Source: Streptomyces umbrinus (GTDB taxonomy: Bacteria > Actinomycetota > Actinomycetes > Streptomycetales > Streptomycetaceae). From it: a stretch of 64,000 nucleotides of DNA. Shown here in pieces: positions 52,296 to 61,687 of this stretch. The notes under the pieces are model-generated. The model ran no database searches, had not been told where the DNA came from, and saw only the letters and a list, made by a program, of their open reading frames with translations. The position numbers and the translations under genes are program-made. The stretch's first letter is position 1, and every line of letters starts with the position of its first letter. The DNA is taken from the NCBI RefSeq assembly GCF_030817415.1, contig NZ_JAUSZI010000002.1:10205501-10269500 (forward strand), read 5' to 3'.

Positions 52296-54136
52296 CAATG
52301 CCGCGTAGTTAAGCGTCGGGTGGGCTGGTCAAGTTGACGTGCGGGCTTGGGGGTTCGGCCGGTATGCGAACGGGACCTCTGGTAGAGCAGGGAAACCGAC
52401 CAAGATCTTCCTGCCACAAGAGGTCCCGTTGCCTGGCCAGTCTGCCACCTGCACACTCACCCGCACCGTCACTGTCGCCGAGGGCGTCTTCGCCCCGGGA
52501 CACCTGGGCGAGCTGACCCCATACGTTCCATTCGAACTCGTCGACGATGTCCTGGCCCGCACCCGCACCGCGCAACGGCGGCTGCGCCGGTTGCCCTCCC
52601 GTGTGGGGGTGTACTTTCTCCTGACCCTGGCGCTGTTCCCCTCGCTCGGATATACGCGGGTGTGGGACAGACTGGTTGCGGGATTGCACGGGCTGAAGCT
52701 GCACCGCCCTTCCGAGAAGGGACTACGTGACCTGCGCCGTCGCCTGGGTCCCGCGCCGCTGAAGGCACTGTTCGAGGTACTGGCCGGGCCGCTGGCCCAG
52801 CCTTCGACACCAGGTGTGTGCTACCGGCGCTGGCGGACTGTGGCCTTCGACGGCTGCGGCTCGCTCAAAGCACCCGACCAGCCACGCGTCCGCGCTGTGC
52901 TGGGCAAGATCCAGCATCACTGGGGCCTGGCCGGCTATCCGGCGCTTCGGCTGATGGCCTTGTGTGAGACGGGAACCCGCGGACTGCTCGGCGCCGCGTT
53001 CGGGCCGACGAGCACCGGCGAGACAGCCTACGCCTCGAGGCTGCTGCCACTGCTGAACGCGAGGATGCTGCTGCTGGCTGACCGCGGCTTTGACGCGGAT
53101 GGCTTCCTTGTCTCGGTGGCCGACACCGGTGCTCAGATGCTGGTCCGCTGCAATCCCAGGCGCCGCCCGGCAGTGCTGGCCACCCTGCCCGACGGCTCTT
53201 TCCTGACCCTCCTGGGTGGCCTGAAACTCCGTATCATCGAGGCCCGCATCACCGTGACAACCAGCGACGGAAAGCGCGTCGGCGATCACTATCGCCTGGC
53301 TACCACCTTGCTGGACCACCGCACCGATCCGGCCGAGGTCCTGGTGCGCCTCTACCATGAACGCTGGGAAGTCGAGTCAGCCTTCTATTCCCTGCGCCAT
53401 ACTCTGCTCAACGGGCGGGTGCTGCGCTCCTGCGACCCCTTCGGCCTGGAACAGGAAATCTGGGCCCTCCTCACCCTCTACCAGGCACTTCGCAGCGCCA
53501 TGGTGGACGCCGTCGAGTCCGTTCCAGGCTCCGATCCAGACCGGGCAAGCTTCACCGCCGCCCTCCAGGCCGCTCGCGACCAGGTGGTCAGCGCTGGTGG
53601 TGTCCTGCCCACCGGCGAGACTCCCGGCACAGAAAGCACCATCGCCACTGCCGTCCTGACCGCTCCCTTGCCCGCACGCCGCTCACGCATCAGCGCCCGC
53701 AGGGTGAAGTGCCCGATGTCGCGTTATCCCCTCAAACCGGGCGAAGAGCGACCCCTGACCAGCCAGAACATCACCCATCTGGACATCAACATCCATCACC
53801 GCCCAGCCATCGCTGAATTCCCGCCAACCTCGCAGAACGCTTCGCGAGAACAGACAACCGCACCAGCCGGGAACGGCTGCAAAGACCGCACCCTCCAACT
53901 GATGCGCACCGACCCCCATCGGCCCTGGCGGGCCCGGGAAATCTCCCAGGCGCTTGAGAACACGCACTTTCGCAGCCTGTGCGCTCAACTAAGCCGCTGG
54001 GCCAAAGACGGACTCCTACGCAGAGTAAGCCGCGGCACCTACGTACTGACACCAGCATGGATCCACAACGATCAACAACTACCCCTGCAGACTCCGCCGT
54101 TGACCAGCCCACCCGACGCTTAACTACGCGGCATTG
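52296..54136. mobile_element. IS4-like element nested in the IS5 transposase gene
   Basis: An 1841-bp element with near-perfect inverted ends of at least 37 nt beginning CAATGCCGCGTAGTTAAGCG. It is flanked by a 10-bp duplication GCCCTGAAAA (52286-52295; 54137-54146), of the size usual for IS4 elements. It encodes one long transposase. Identical ends and an intact frame suggest a recent insertion. Confidence 0.92.
52339..54123 (+). CDS. IS4-family transposase
   Basis: A 594-aa DDE transposase: first Asp in VAFDGCGSLKAPD, second in MLLLADRGFDADGF, and the IS4 YREK-type signature YHERWEVESAFYSLR with the catalytic Glu. The GTG start at 52339 is the longest; no clear ribosome site. The C-terminus beyond about residue 480 is an extra HTH-like segment (PWRAREISQALENTHFRSLC) not needed for catalysis. 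The frame is intact. Confidence 0.93.
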   Translation: MRAWGFGRYANGTSGRAGKPTKIFLPQEVPLPGQSATCTLTRTVTVAEGVFAPGHLGELTPYVPFELVDDVLARTRTAQRRLRRLPSRVGVYFLLTLALFPSLGYTRVWDRLVAGLHGLKLHRPSEKGLRDLRRRLGPAPLKALFEVLAGPLAQPSTPGVCYRRWRTVAFDGCGSLKAPDQPRVRAVLGKIQHHWGLAGYPALRLMALCETGTRGLLGAAFGPTSTGETAYASRLLPLLNARMLLLADRGFDADGFLVSVADTGAQMLVRCNPRRRPAVLATLPDGSFLTLLGGLKLRIIEARITVTTSDGKRVGDHYRLATTLLDHRTDPAEVLVRLYHERWEVESAFYSLRHTLLNGRVLRSCDPFGLEQEIWALLTLYQALRSAMVDAVESVPGSDPDRASFTAALQAARDQVVSAGGVLPTGETPGTESTIATAVLTAPLPARRSRISARRVKCPMSRYPLKPGEERPLTSQNITHLDINIHHRPAIAEFPPTSQNASREQTTAPAGNGCKDRTLQLMRTDPHRPWRAREISQALENTHFRSLCAQLSRWAKDGLLRRVSRGTYVLTPAWIHNDQQLPLQTPPLTSPPDA

Positions 54137-54146
54137 GCCCTGAAAA

Positions 54147-54606
54147 GGGGGAGCTGACAGGCCCGAATCCTGTAGACCGGGGCAAGTACGGGTCAAAGAT
54201 CCACTTGATCACGGAGCGGACCGGACTGCCCCTGTCCATCGGCATCTCGGGCGCCAACACGCACGACAGCCAGGCACTGATCCCGCTGGTGAAGGGCATC
54301 CCGCCGATCCGCTCCCGCCGGGGACCCCGGCGACGCAGACCCCACAAACTCCACGCCGACAAGGGCTACGACTACAACCACCTGCGACGATGGTTATCCA
54401 GCCGAGGAATCCGGCACCGCATCGCCCGCAGAGGTATCGAGTCCTCGGCCCGCCTGGGCGCCCACCGCTGGACCGTGGAGCGGACGATGTCCTGGCTCGC
54501 CGGATGCCGACGCCTACACCGCCGCTACGAACGCAAAGCCGACCACTTCCTCGCCTTCACCAGCATCGCCTGCACCCTGATCTGCTACCGCAGACTCGCC
54601 AAATGA
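54147..54606 (+). pseudogene. IS5-family transposase, C-terminal part (frame B)
   Basis: The frame begins GELTGPNPVDRGKYGSKIHL and runs through LSIGISGANTHDSQAL (second catalytic Asp region), HADKGYDYNHLRRWLSSRGI and the terminal RWTVERTMSWLAGCRRLHRR with the catalytic Glu. It is one nucleotide back (-1) from frame A, consistent with programmed frameshifting on AAAAGGGGG. It has no start of its own. Confidence 0.85.
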
Positions 54607-54698
54607 GATGACTTCTTAGGAGGCGTCGCGCGGCGTACGAACGTCAGTCGTGCTGCTCCTGGTGCGCATGGCCGTCGGACAGGAGCCGGAGGAAGCGC

Positions 54699-55367
54699 CT
54701 AGCCGAGGAGTGCCGCGATCCTGCGTGCGCCGTCCGACGAATTCGTCGTCAGCCGGGCCCACGACCCGTCCCGGAAGGAGATCTTGAAGTCGGACTCGGC
54801 CATGCTGAATCGCTTGGTCTCCACGCCGACGATTTCCTTCCGGGGCAACGTCCACAGGACGGCCTCGGATCCCGGAACCTTCTCGCCACCGCCCCATGCG
54901 AGAAACCGACTGCCCCGCGCCGTGTCCTCGTAGGACGTAATGCGCACGAGCCCGTCAGGCTCGGTCAGTTCGAGCTCGGTCACCATGCGCCAGGACCGCC
55001 GGGAGGGATCGAGCTGCCAGGGCAGCGTGCGAGCCGTCTCGCCCACGCCCGCCCAGATGACGGGGAAGTCGTCGACTTCGTTCTCACGCTCCTCCAGCCT
55101 CCCCCGCTTGTCGGGCGACGCGGGACTACCGAGGGCGCCGGCGATGATGTACAGCGGCAGCATCAGGAGCGTGGTGACGACCGTATGAACGTGTCGGCCG
55201 AGCTTGCCGAAGAACCCCCGTACGGCGAAGGGCTGTCCAGGGGGCCAGCCGGGCAGGTCGGGTTCTATGTCGTTCCGCTCGTGGTCGCGGAAGGAGCGCC
55301 GGTTCTCCACCGAGGCGGCGGAACCGCTCGCGAACTCGACCCGGTGGCACTCCGGTTCCCTGTCCAT
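54699..55367 (-). CDS. Hypothetical membrane-associated protein
   Basis: 222 aa from ATG 55367 after AAGGAAGAGG. One probable membrane span ([20 protein letters not shown], about residues 60-80), then a soluble C-terminal domain ([40 protein letters not shown]) that resembles PH-like or DUF-type sensor modules. The function is unknown. It is divergent from the cold-shock gene. Confidence 0.6.
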   Translation of the reverse strand: MDREPECHRVEFASGSAASVENRRSFRDHERNDIEPDLPGWPPGQPFAVRGFFGKLGRHVHTVVTTLLMLPLYIIAGALGSPASPDKRGRLEERENEVDDFPVIWAGVGETARTLPWQLDPSRRSWRMVTELELTEPDGLVRITSYEDTARGSRFLAWGGGEKVPGSEAVLWTLPRKEIVGVETKRFSMAESDFKISFRDGSWARLTTNSSDGARRIAALLG

Positions 55368-55419
55368 GCCCCTCTTCCTTCCCTGGCACTTTGGCGGGGT
55401 CATCTATGCCAAGTGAGGA

Positions 55420-55673
55420 CACGGCACCCACGCCCCGGACCTGGGCCGGCAGTGCGCGGAGGGCTATGGGCCGGCATGCGCGACGCGGCCCGGATCACGG
55501 CTGTTGCTCTCTGGTGGCATCCGGTTTCGCCGTGTAGCGTCGTCCTCAGATGTCGTGGTTCGCAGTACCTGCCCGCGCTCCGGCGCGGGCTTCTTGCTGT
55601 GCAGTGCAGGACCAGGGCGATCACCTCCGGGGCCGCGCGGTGCGGTTCCCGATATCGACTGGAAGGCACCAGC
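55420..55673 (+). promoter_or_regulatory. Long 5' leader of the cold-shock gene
   Basis: About 250 bases without a gene precede the cold-shock start. A GC hairpin, GCCCGCGCTCCGGCGCGGGC at 55571-55590, lies within it about 85 nt upstream of the start. Long structured leaders are a known feature of cold-shock mRNAs and can control translation with temperature; this is inferred from position and symmetry only. Confidence 0.4.
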
Positions 55674-55877
55674 ATGGCCAGGGGAACCGTCAAGTGGTTC
55701 AACGCTGAAAAGGGCTTCGGCTTCATCGAGCAGGACGGCGGCGGACCGGACGTCTTCGCCCATTACTCCAACATCAACTCCTCCGGCTTCCGCGAGCTCC
55801 AGGAAGGCCAGGTCGTCACCTTCGACGTGACGCAGGGTCAGAAGGGCCCGCAGGCGGAGAACATCACGCCCGCCTGA
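55674..55877 (+). CDS. Cold-shock protein (CspA family)
   Basis: A 67-aa single cold-shock domain with both RNA-binding motifs: KGFGFIEQ (RNP1) and DVFAHYSNI (RNP2). It starts [14 protein letters not shown] after GGAAGG. It is an RNA chaperone of the cytoplasm. A strong terminator follows 17 bp after the stop. Confidence 0.97.
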   Translation: MARGTVKWFNAEKGFGFIEQDGGGPDVFAHYSNINSSGFRELQEGQVVTFDVTQGQKGPQAENITPA

Positions 55878-55894
55878 CGTCACCGTCGGACGTG

Positions 55895-55933
55895 GTCGGG
55901 CCCCGGAACATGTCTTGAGTTCCGGGGCCCGAC
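55895..55933 (+). terminator. Rho-independent-type terminator of the cold-shock gene
   Basis: Perfect 15-bp stem (GTCGGGCCCCGGAAC with GTTCCGGGGCCCGAC) and a 9-nt loop, starting 17 bp after the stop. There is no U-run, as is usual in Streptomyces. The 280 bases to 56217 contain no gene. Confidence 0.92.
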
Positions 55934-56217
55934 GCATCCCGTGCCGCGGGGGGAACGACTTCCCCGTCTCGACTCGAGTGCATGAACTCGTTGCTGCTTC
56001 TGCGTGTGACGAGGTTGGCCGGGGCAAGGGGACGCGGAATTGGACGCCGACAAATGGACGAGCAAGTGGCAGGTCGTATGCCCGGGAAGCCTGACGTCCG
56101 AGGAACCTGAGCCCGTGCCGGCGTTGGGGGCTAGGTCGTGGCCATGCATTCGGGCCTCTGCTGAGCCGGCGTGCACCATGAGGTGTGACCGGTCGGGCTG
56201 GCTGGTGGCAGCCGTGG

Positions 56218-57510
56218 TCAGGAGCGTCCCAGGGTCTGGTAGGTCCATCCGGCCGCACGCCAGCGCGCGGGGTCCAGGCCGCCGCGGCCGTCGATGACTG
56301 TGCGGGCGGCGACCGGCAGTGTTGCAGGATCGATGCGGGCGAATTCGGGCCACTCGGTCAAGTGGAGGAGCAGGTGGGCGTCTTCGGCGGCGGCTCTTGG
56401 GTTGGCGGCGTAGTTGAGTTGCGGGTGTGACTTGCGGGCGTTGTCCATGGCTCTGGGGTCGTGCACGGTGACCTCGGCGTCCTCGGCGTGGATGCGGGCT
56501 GCTACGTCGAGGGCCGGCGAGTCGCGGATGTCGTCGGAGTCGGGTTTGAAGGCAGCGCCGAGAACGGCTACCCGCTTGCCGGCGAGTGAGCCATCGCACA
56601 GCTGCCGCGCCAGGTTGACGACCCGCTGCCGACGCCGAAGGTTGATCGCGTCTATGTGGGCGAGGAATTCGAGTGACTGGCCCGTGCCCAGTTCCGTGGC
56701 ACGGGCGGCGAAGGCACGGATGTCCTTGGGCAGGCAGCCTCCGCCGAAACCGACCCCGGGGCGCAGGAAGCGGCTGCCGATGCGTTCGTCGTAGCCGATG
56801 CCCCGGGCCAGCACGGTCACGTCACCGTCGGCGGCCTCGCAGACTTCCGCCATGGCGTTGATGAAGGAGATCTTGGTGGCGAGGAAGGCGTTGGCGGCTG
56901 TCTTGATCAGCTCCGCGGTGGCGAAGTCGGCAATCACCACCGGTGTACCGGCGTCGATGGCGGCCTCGTACACCGCGCGGAGCATCATCTCGGCGTTCTG
57001 GCTCTCCACGCCCAGCACGAGACGGTCTGGGGTGAGGGTGTCCTCCACGGCGAAGCCCTCGCGGAGGAACTCCGGGTTCCAGGCCAGTTCGGCGCCCGCG
57101 GGGAGACGCTGGGCTATGCGTTGCGCGGTGCCGACGGGCACGGTCGACTTCCCGACGATCAGTGCGGGCCCGCCACCAAGATGCGTGGTCAGGGCGTCGA
57201 CCGCCGCGTCGAGGTAGGTCGTGTCGGCGGCGTCGGAGTCCGTGCGCTGGGGGGTGCCGACGCACAGGAAGTGGATCTCGCCGAATGCAGCCGCTTCCTG
57301 GTAGGAGGTGGTGAATCTCAGTCGCCTGGAGGCGGTGTGCTGTGCCAGCAGCGCGTCGAGGAAGGGTTCGTGGAAGGGTGCTTGACCGGCGCTCAGGGCG
57401 GCGATCTTGTCGGGGTCGACGTCGACGCCGAGGACGTCGTGGCCGCATTCGGCCATAGCCGCTGCGTGGACGGCGCCGAGGTAGCCGCAGCCGATGACGG
57501 TGAGGTGCAC
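56218..57510 (-). CDS. UDP-glucose 6-dehydrogenase family protein
   Basis: A 430-aa protein of the UDP-glucose/GDP-mannose dehydrogenase family: N-terminal Rossmann VIGCGYLGAVHAAAMAECGH, KSTVPVGTA, central ELIKTAANAFLATKISFIN and catalytic Cys in GVGFGGGCLPKDIRAF. It makes a nucleotide sugar acid (UDP-glucuronate most likely) with two NAD steps. The GTG start lies 45 bp after the Nudix gene. It is the last gene of the 62.8-56.2 kb cassette. Confidence 0.93.
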   Translation of the reverse strand: MHLTVIGCGYLGAVHAAAMAECGHDVLGVDVDPDKIAALSAGQAPFHEPFLDALLAQHTASRRLRFTTSYQEAAAFGEIHFLCVGTPQRTDSDAADTTYLDAAVDALTTHLGGGPALIVGKSTVPVGTAQRIAQRLPAGAELAWNPEFLREGFAVEDTLTPDRLVLGVESQNAEMMLRAVYEAAIDAGTPVVIADFATAELIKTAANAFLATKISFINAMAEVCEAADGDVTVLARGIGYDERIGSRFLRPGVGFGGGCLPKDIRAFAARATELGTGQSLEFLAHIDAINLRRRQRVVNLARQLCDGSLAGKRVAVLGAAFKPDSDDIRDSPALDVAARIHAEDAEVTVHDPRAMDNARKSHPQLNYAANPRAAAEDAHLLLHLTEWPEFARIDPATLPVAARTVIDGRGGLDPARWRAAGWTYQTLGRS

Positions 57511-57555
57511 AGTGTTCCCTTCGGTTGGAGGAAGAGGGCTTCCCTGGGGCTGGAG

Positions 57556-57969
57556 TCAGACGGCGGTGTCGGCGAGGTAGCGATCGATGGCCAAGCGGAT
57601 GTAGGGCGGCATCGGCATCGGCAGGTGATCGGGCGCGAAGAATCGGAGTTCGACGCCTTCGGTCAGGGGCAGCCGCGTCTCGTCGCCGTCCCATCGAGCG
57701 CCGAAAAAGGTGATCACCTGTCCGGACCCGTACTCGTCGCGCACGTCGAACAGCTCAGTGATCGTCTCGACAGCGAGGCCGGCTTCTTCCTGCAGTTCAC
57801 GGACGATGGTGCCGGGGGGTTCCTCGCCGGCATCCGTTGCACCGCCGAGCAGGCTCCAGTGACCGGGCCAAACAACACCTGGCAAGTTATCGCGCAGGTG
57901 GAGGAGGAGTTCTCCCGCTGAGTTGGTGATGATCGCGACTGCGCCACGGGCGGTGGAGGTGGAAGACAT
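57556..57969 (-). CDS. Nudix hydrolase
   Basis: 137 aa from an ATG after GGAGAG. Nudix box: LGGATDAGEEPPGTIVRELQ then EEAGL, complete. It resembles the broad-specificity NTP pyrophosphatase type. It lies between asparagine synthetase and UDP-glucose dehydrogenase with gaps of 29 and 45 bp, so it shares their operon. Confidence 0.92.
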   Translation of the reverse strand: MSSTSTARGAVAIITNSAGELLLHLRDNLPGVVWPGHWSLLGGATDAGEEPPGTIVRELQEEAGLAVETITELFDVRDEYGSGQVITFFGARWDGDETRLPLTEGVELRFFAPDHLPMPMPPYIRLAIDRYLADTAV

Positions 57970-57998
57970 TAGCTCTCCGGAGTAGAGGGGGTCGGGGC

Positions 57999-59774
57999 TC
58001 ACGCGCTGGCCGGTACGGGCTGGTCGGCCAGCCAGGCCGCAGCCATCAGGGCCTGCATCCGGGTACGGTCCCAGCGCCCACGGTGTGTCAGACCACCTTG
58101 CAGCAGCGGTCGCAGAGCAGCGGGAGCATCCGCCAGCGCGGCACGGATCTGGTAATCGGCCCAGGAGGCGAGGGGACCGGTGAGCCAGGTCGGGACGGGG
58201 CTGGCGAAGCCCAATTTCTCGCGGCTGTTCCAGATCTCGCGAGGCAGGCCCAGTGCCCTGGCGGTGTCCCGCAGGATCCGTTTGCCCTCCGCCGGATGCC
58301 GGATCTTGAAGTGGGCCGGCAGCTGATAGGCGAGCTCGACGAGGTCTTGCGCGAGGTAGGGGGAGCGCCGCTCCAGGCTGAATGCCGAGGCGAGTTTGTC
58401 GCTGGTCATCACCAGAGGCCTCCAGGCGGTCGCCAGTTCCGTGAGGGTGAGGGCTCGTGACAGGTCTCCGTCGGCGCGCCGCAGAGCGTCGGCGGCCAGG
58501 TCGTGGATCCGTCCGTCGGGGTCGGGGCCGCGAAGGATCAGCCGGGTCATTTTTTCTGCGGGTTGCAGTGGTTCATCGGCGGGGTGGAACAGTTTGGCCG
58601 CGAGCGGCCGGTAGGCCTCCAGCCCGGCCGCGAGGGAAGCGTCGGGGCCGAAGAGGCTGAACGCATGACGGGCGTAGCCCATCAGGAACTCGTCCGGGCC
58701 CAGGCCTCCGACCACGACCCGGATCCCGAGGTCGGCCACCGCCCGGTAGGCCATGTACTCGGAGAGCGTCGATGCATTGCCCATCGGGTAGTCCAACGCC
58801 GTTGTGATGTGGGGCAGTGCGCTGCGCAGATCATCGATGCCAGGCTCCACGATCACGAGCTCCGCACCGATGTCCTGGGCGACTGTGGCCGCGATCGCGG
58901 ATTCGTCGAGGCGGTCCTGGCCGGGGTAGCGAACGGTGACGCAGACCGGCGGACGCATGAGGTAGGCGAGCAGACACGAGTCGAGCCCGCCCGAGAGAAG
59001 CAACGCGAAGTCGCCCCGGGGTACGCGCGCAGGGACCTGTTCTGTGAGCGTGCCTGAGAACGTGTCGAGGGCAGCGTTGTAGTCCTCCCCGTCCCCGGCC
59101 CACGGGTGGACGTCTTCGAGGCACCACCAGGCATGCTGGTCCACGTCGCCGGTGGTGATGTCGAAAGCCAGCACGGTGGCCGGGGCCAGCAGCTGAATCC
59201 CCTCGAAGGGCGTGGTGACGCCGAGCGGCGTCTCCACGGCGAGCATTTCCGGCCGGACGACGACCGGCGCCGGTCCGAATCCGAGCAGCGCGGAGACCTC
59301 GGAGGCGAAGGCCAGGGCTGTGCCCTCGGTCCGCCAGTACAGGGGCTTCTCGCCCAGCCGGTCCCGGGCCAGGAACAGCTTTTGGTCCCGCGGGTCGTAC
59401 ACGGCGAGCGCGAACATCCCGTCGAGGAGGTCGAGCGCGGCCGGGCCGAGCCTCGCCCAGATACGCAGCACCAGATGGGCGTCCGTCTCACCGGGCGCGA
59501 GCGGAATGTCCCACGAGGCGGCCACAGCACGGTAGTTATAGATCTCCCCGTTGAAGGTGAGAGCCAAGCCCGTGCCCGGATGCACGTACGGACCGAAGTC
59601 GGCCTCCGCGTCGACGATGCGGAGACTGTTCATGGCGAGCACCGCATGGCCGTCCACAGCGGTGGTGTGTCTGGTGCCGTCGGGTCCGCGGTGGGACTGC
59701 GATCGCCCCATGCGGACGACGGTGTCTTCGTGACGGGCGGAGCCCGGTCCGGCCAGTCCTGCGATTCCGCACAT
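57999..59774 (-). CDS. Glutamine-dependent asparagine synthetase (AsnB-like)
   Basis: 591 aa with the N-terminal nucleophile Cys (MCGIAGLAGPG), RGPDGTRH, FNGEIYNY in the glutaminase domain, and the PP-loop FALLLSGGLDSCLLAY near residue 255 for ATP-dependent amide formation. In biosynthetic clusters such enzymes often make amides on other acids instead of asparagine. It is 111 bp after the MFS gene and 29 bp before the Nudix gene. Confidence 0.92.
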   Translation of the reverse strand: MCGIAGLAGPGSARHEDTVVRMGRSQSHRGPDGTRHTTAVDGHAVLAMNSLRIVDAEADFGPYVHPGTGLALTFNGEIYNYRAVAASWDIPLAPGETDAHLVLRIWARLGPAALDLLDGMFALAVYDPRDQKLFLARDRLGEKPLYWRTEGTALAFASEVSALLGFGPAPVVVRPEMLAVETPLGVTTPFEGIQLLAPATVLAFDITTGDVDQHAWWCLEDVHPWAGDGEDYNAALDTFSGTLTEQVPARVPRGDFALLLSGGLDSCLLAYLMRPPVCVTVRYPGQDRLDESAIAATVAQDIGAELVIVEPGIDDLRSALPHITTALDYPMGNASTLSEYMAYRAVADLGIRVVVGGLGPDEFLMGYARHAFSLFGPDASLAAGLEAYRPLAAKLFHPADEPLQPAEKMTRLILRGPDPDGRIHDLAADALRRADGDLSRALTLTELATAWRPLVMTSDKLASAFSLERRSPYLAQDLVELAYQLPAHFKIRHPAEGKRILRDTARALGLPREIWNSREKLGFASPVPTWLTGPLASWADYQIRAALADAPAALRPLLQGGLTHRGRWDRTRMQALMAAAWLADQPVPASA

Positions 59775-59885
59775 CTGCTGCTCTCCGAAAGGGGGTTGTG
59801 GGACCGTGCTCTGCGCAGATGCGCGAGACGGGCGATTTACGGGCGGTCAGAGTCGGCGACCGGCCAGATCCGGTGGGGAGTGTGG

Positions 59886-61064
59886 TCATCGGGCCGGCCT
59901 CAGGGCCCGGTGCGAGGCAACGGCGACGACACCGGCGAGCAAGACAGGCAGGAACAGGGCTGCGGGCAGGCTGCTCAGTGATGCCAGGGCGCCGATCACG
60001 GCGGGTCCGGCGAGCATGCCGAGGTAGCCGACCGCCGCGACGGAGGCCACAGCGCGTGGACCACCGTGCCCGGCGGCGGTGACCGCTGCGGGCACGACGG
60101 TGGACAGGCCCAGGCCGAGCAGGGTCCAGCCCACGAGGGCTGCGGGGACGGTGCCCACGGCAACCCCGATGCCGAGGCCTGCGGCGGCCAGTGCGGCACC
60201 CGCACGGATCAGTGGTGCCGGGCCATAGCGGGCGGTGAGGCGGTCGCCGGCCAGGCGGCCGGCCGCCATCGCCGCGCTGTAGGCGGCATAGGCGGCAGCT
60301 GAGATGGTGGCAGGCGCCTGAAGCGTGTGCAGATGAACGGCCGCCCAGTCGGCCGCCGCACCCTCGCCCAGCAGACAGGCGCCGGCCATCGCGCCCAGGA
60401 GCCAGACCCGCGGCCGCGGCCCGCTGGCCGGGCCGGGGCCTGCAGCCGTGTTCGCGACGGCTGCTTTGTCGAGGTCGGCCACGCATCGCGTCGCCGGCAC
60501 GCTGGCCAGCGCGACGAACGCGGCCACCGCTCCGGCTCCGGCGAACAGGACCTCATGTGGCCAGCGGGCGGTGGCGACGGCCAGGCCGGCGCCGACAAGT
60601 CCGCCCACGCTGTACGCCGCGTGAAACCCGGACATGATCGGCCGCCCGTAGGCATCCTGGCACCGCACCGCGGAGGCGTTGGTCGCGATGTCAAACAGCC
60701 CATGAGCGATGCCGAAGAAGCACGCGGCCGTGATGAGCGCGGGCAAATTGCGGCACCAGCCGAGAGCCACCAGGGTCACGCCCAACAACACGGCAGGGCC
60801 TACCAACAGCCGGGCCGCGCCGTAATGGTGAACCAGACGACCGCCAACCTGGAGAGCGGCGACCATACCGAAGGCCGCAGCGAGCAGCACCACGGCCAGA
60901 CGCCCCGCGCTGAGCTGGGCCGCGGCCTGGACGGCGGGCATCCGCGCGCCCCAGACGGCCATTACCACTCCGAGCCCCGCGTAGTAGGCGACGAGCAGGT
61001 GGCGCGCAGACTTTGGACCGTGCTGCTGGGCACCTGCCGCGGGCGGCTGCGCGATCAGGGTCAT
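59886..61064 (-). CDS. MFS transporter
   Basis: 392 aa with about 12 hydrophobic helices from HLLVAYYAGLGVVMAVWGAR to LPVLLAGVVAVASHRA, and a central loop near residue 200 that is charged and variable. Helix 2-3 motif AGRLAVVLLAAAFGMVAALQ. It resembles YbjJ-type exporters. It probably exports the product of the surrounding cassette. The upstream 258 bases to 61322 hold no gene and may include its promoter. Confidence 0.9.
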   Translation of the reverse strand: MTLIAQPPAAGAQQHGPKSARHLLVAYYAGLGVVMAVWGARMPAVQAAAQLSAGRLAVVLLAAAFGMVAALQVGGRLVHHYGAARLLVGPAVLLGVTLVALGWCRNLPALITAACFFGIAHGLFDIATNASAVRCQDAYGRPIMSGFHAAYSVGGLVGAGLAVATARWPHEVLFAGAGAVAAFVALASVPATRCVADLDKAAVANTAAGPGPASGPRPRVWLLGAMAGACLLGEGAAADWAAVHLHTLQAPATISAAAYAAYSAAMAAGRLAGDRLTARYGPAPLIRAGAALAAAGLGIGVAVGTVPAALVGWTLLGLGLSTVVPAAVTAAGHGGPRAVASVAAVGYLGMLAGPAVIGALASLSSLPAALFLPVLLAGVVAVASHRALRPAR

Positions 61065-61322
61065 GGTCTGCTGCCCCCTGCGCCTCCGCGCGCGGCCAAG
61101 GTCTGGCTGGGAGTGAAGGGATCCGGGCTTAGGGAGCAGGGGTGTTCGAAGGCAGAGAGCCAGGAAGAATACGGCCCAGCCCCCGCTCCCGGCCGATGCC
61201 GGATGGAGCGGGGGAGAGCCAAGGGGGGCGCGACGTACGTCATGCCGGGCACGCATTGAGGCCCATCGCCCGTGCACAACGACGTAATGCTGAGTTCCTG
61301 TGGGATAAACCCCAGGTCCACA

Positions 61323-61667
61323 TCACCGTTGAAAACCCAGGTCAGCGAGTGAGGAGGTTTGTACGCTCCGGCCGATGATCTCGTACCACAGATCCTGCTC
61401 CATTCTTTTTTTCTCCCACAGAGGGTCTTCCTTTGCCTTGGCGGCAACGGCCGCGCGATATTCTGCAATGGAATTCGTGTCGTCGAATTCCACGAGGTGA
61501 TGGATGAGTGGGCGGGTACCTGAGCTCTCCATGCGCCAGCTCGTTCCTCGCACCATGCGGAAGTCTGCATAGAACCAGGGCTCCCTTTCGCTCATCCATC
61601 GCCAGAATTCCGCCTGGTGGGCGTGCGCATGTTCGGTGGGCTTGAAGGTGTATTCCAGGTAGAGCAC
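61323..61667 (-). CDS. Small ferredoxin-fold-like (ABM-type) protein
   Basis: 114 aa from GTG 61667. The composition (LYLEYTFKPTEHAHAHQAEF; HHLVEFDDTNSIAEYRAAVA) suggests a dimeric alpha/beta barrel as in antibiotic-biosynthesis monooxygenases and NIPSNAP-like proteins, but I cannot name a family with certainty. It lies between the FemAB-like and MFS genes on the same strand, 20 bp after the former. Confidence 0.5.
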   Translation of the reverse strand: MLYLEYTFKPTEHAHAHQAEFWRWMSEREPWFYADFRMVRGTSWRMESSGTRPLIHHLVEFDDTNSIAEYRAAVAAKAKEDPLWEKKRMEQDLWYEIIGRSVQTSSLADLGFQR

Positions 61668-61687
61668 TAATTATCTTTCTCTTGTAT

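Larger units (their letters stand above)
51913..54615. mobile_element. IS5-like element interrupted by a nested IS4-like element
   Basis: Inverted ends GACGTCATCTCATTTGG (left) and, reverse-complemented, GAAGTCATCTCATTTGG (right) are flanked by TTA on each side (51910-51912; 54616-54618). Without the nested insertion the element is about 850 bp and encodes an IS5-family transposase in two overlapping frames joined at AAAAGGGGG, a classic slippery site. The nested element at 52296-54136 sits at that site. Confidence 0.85.
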
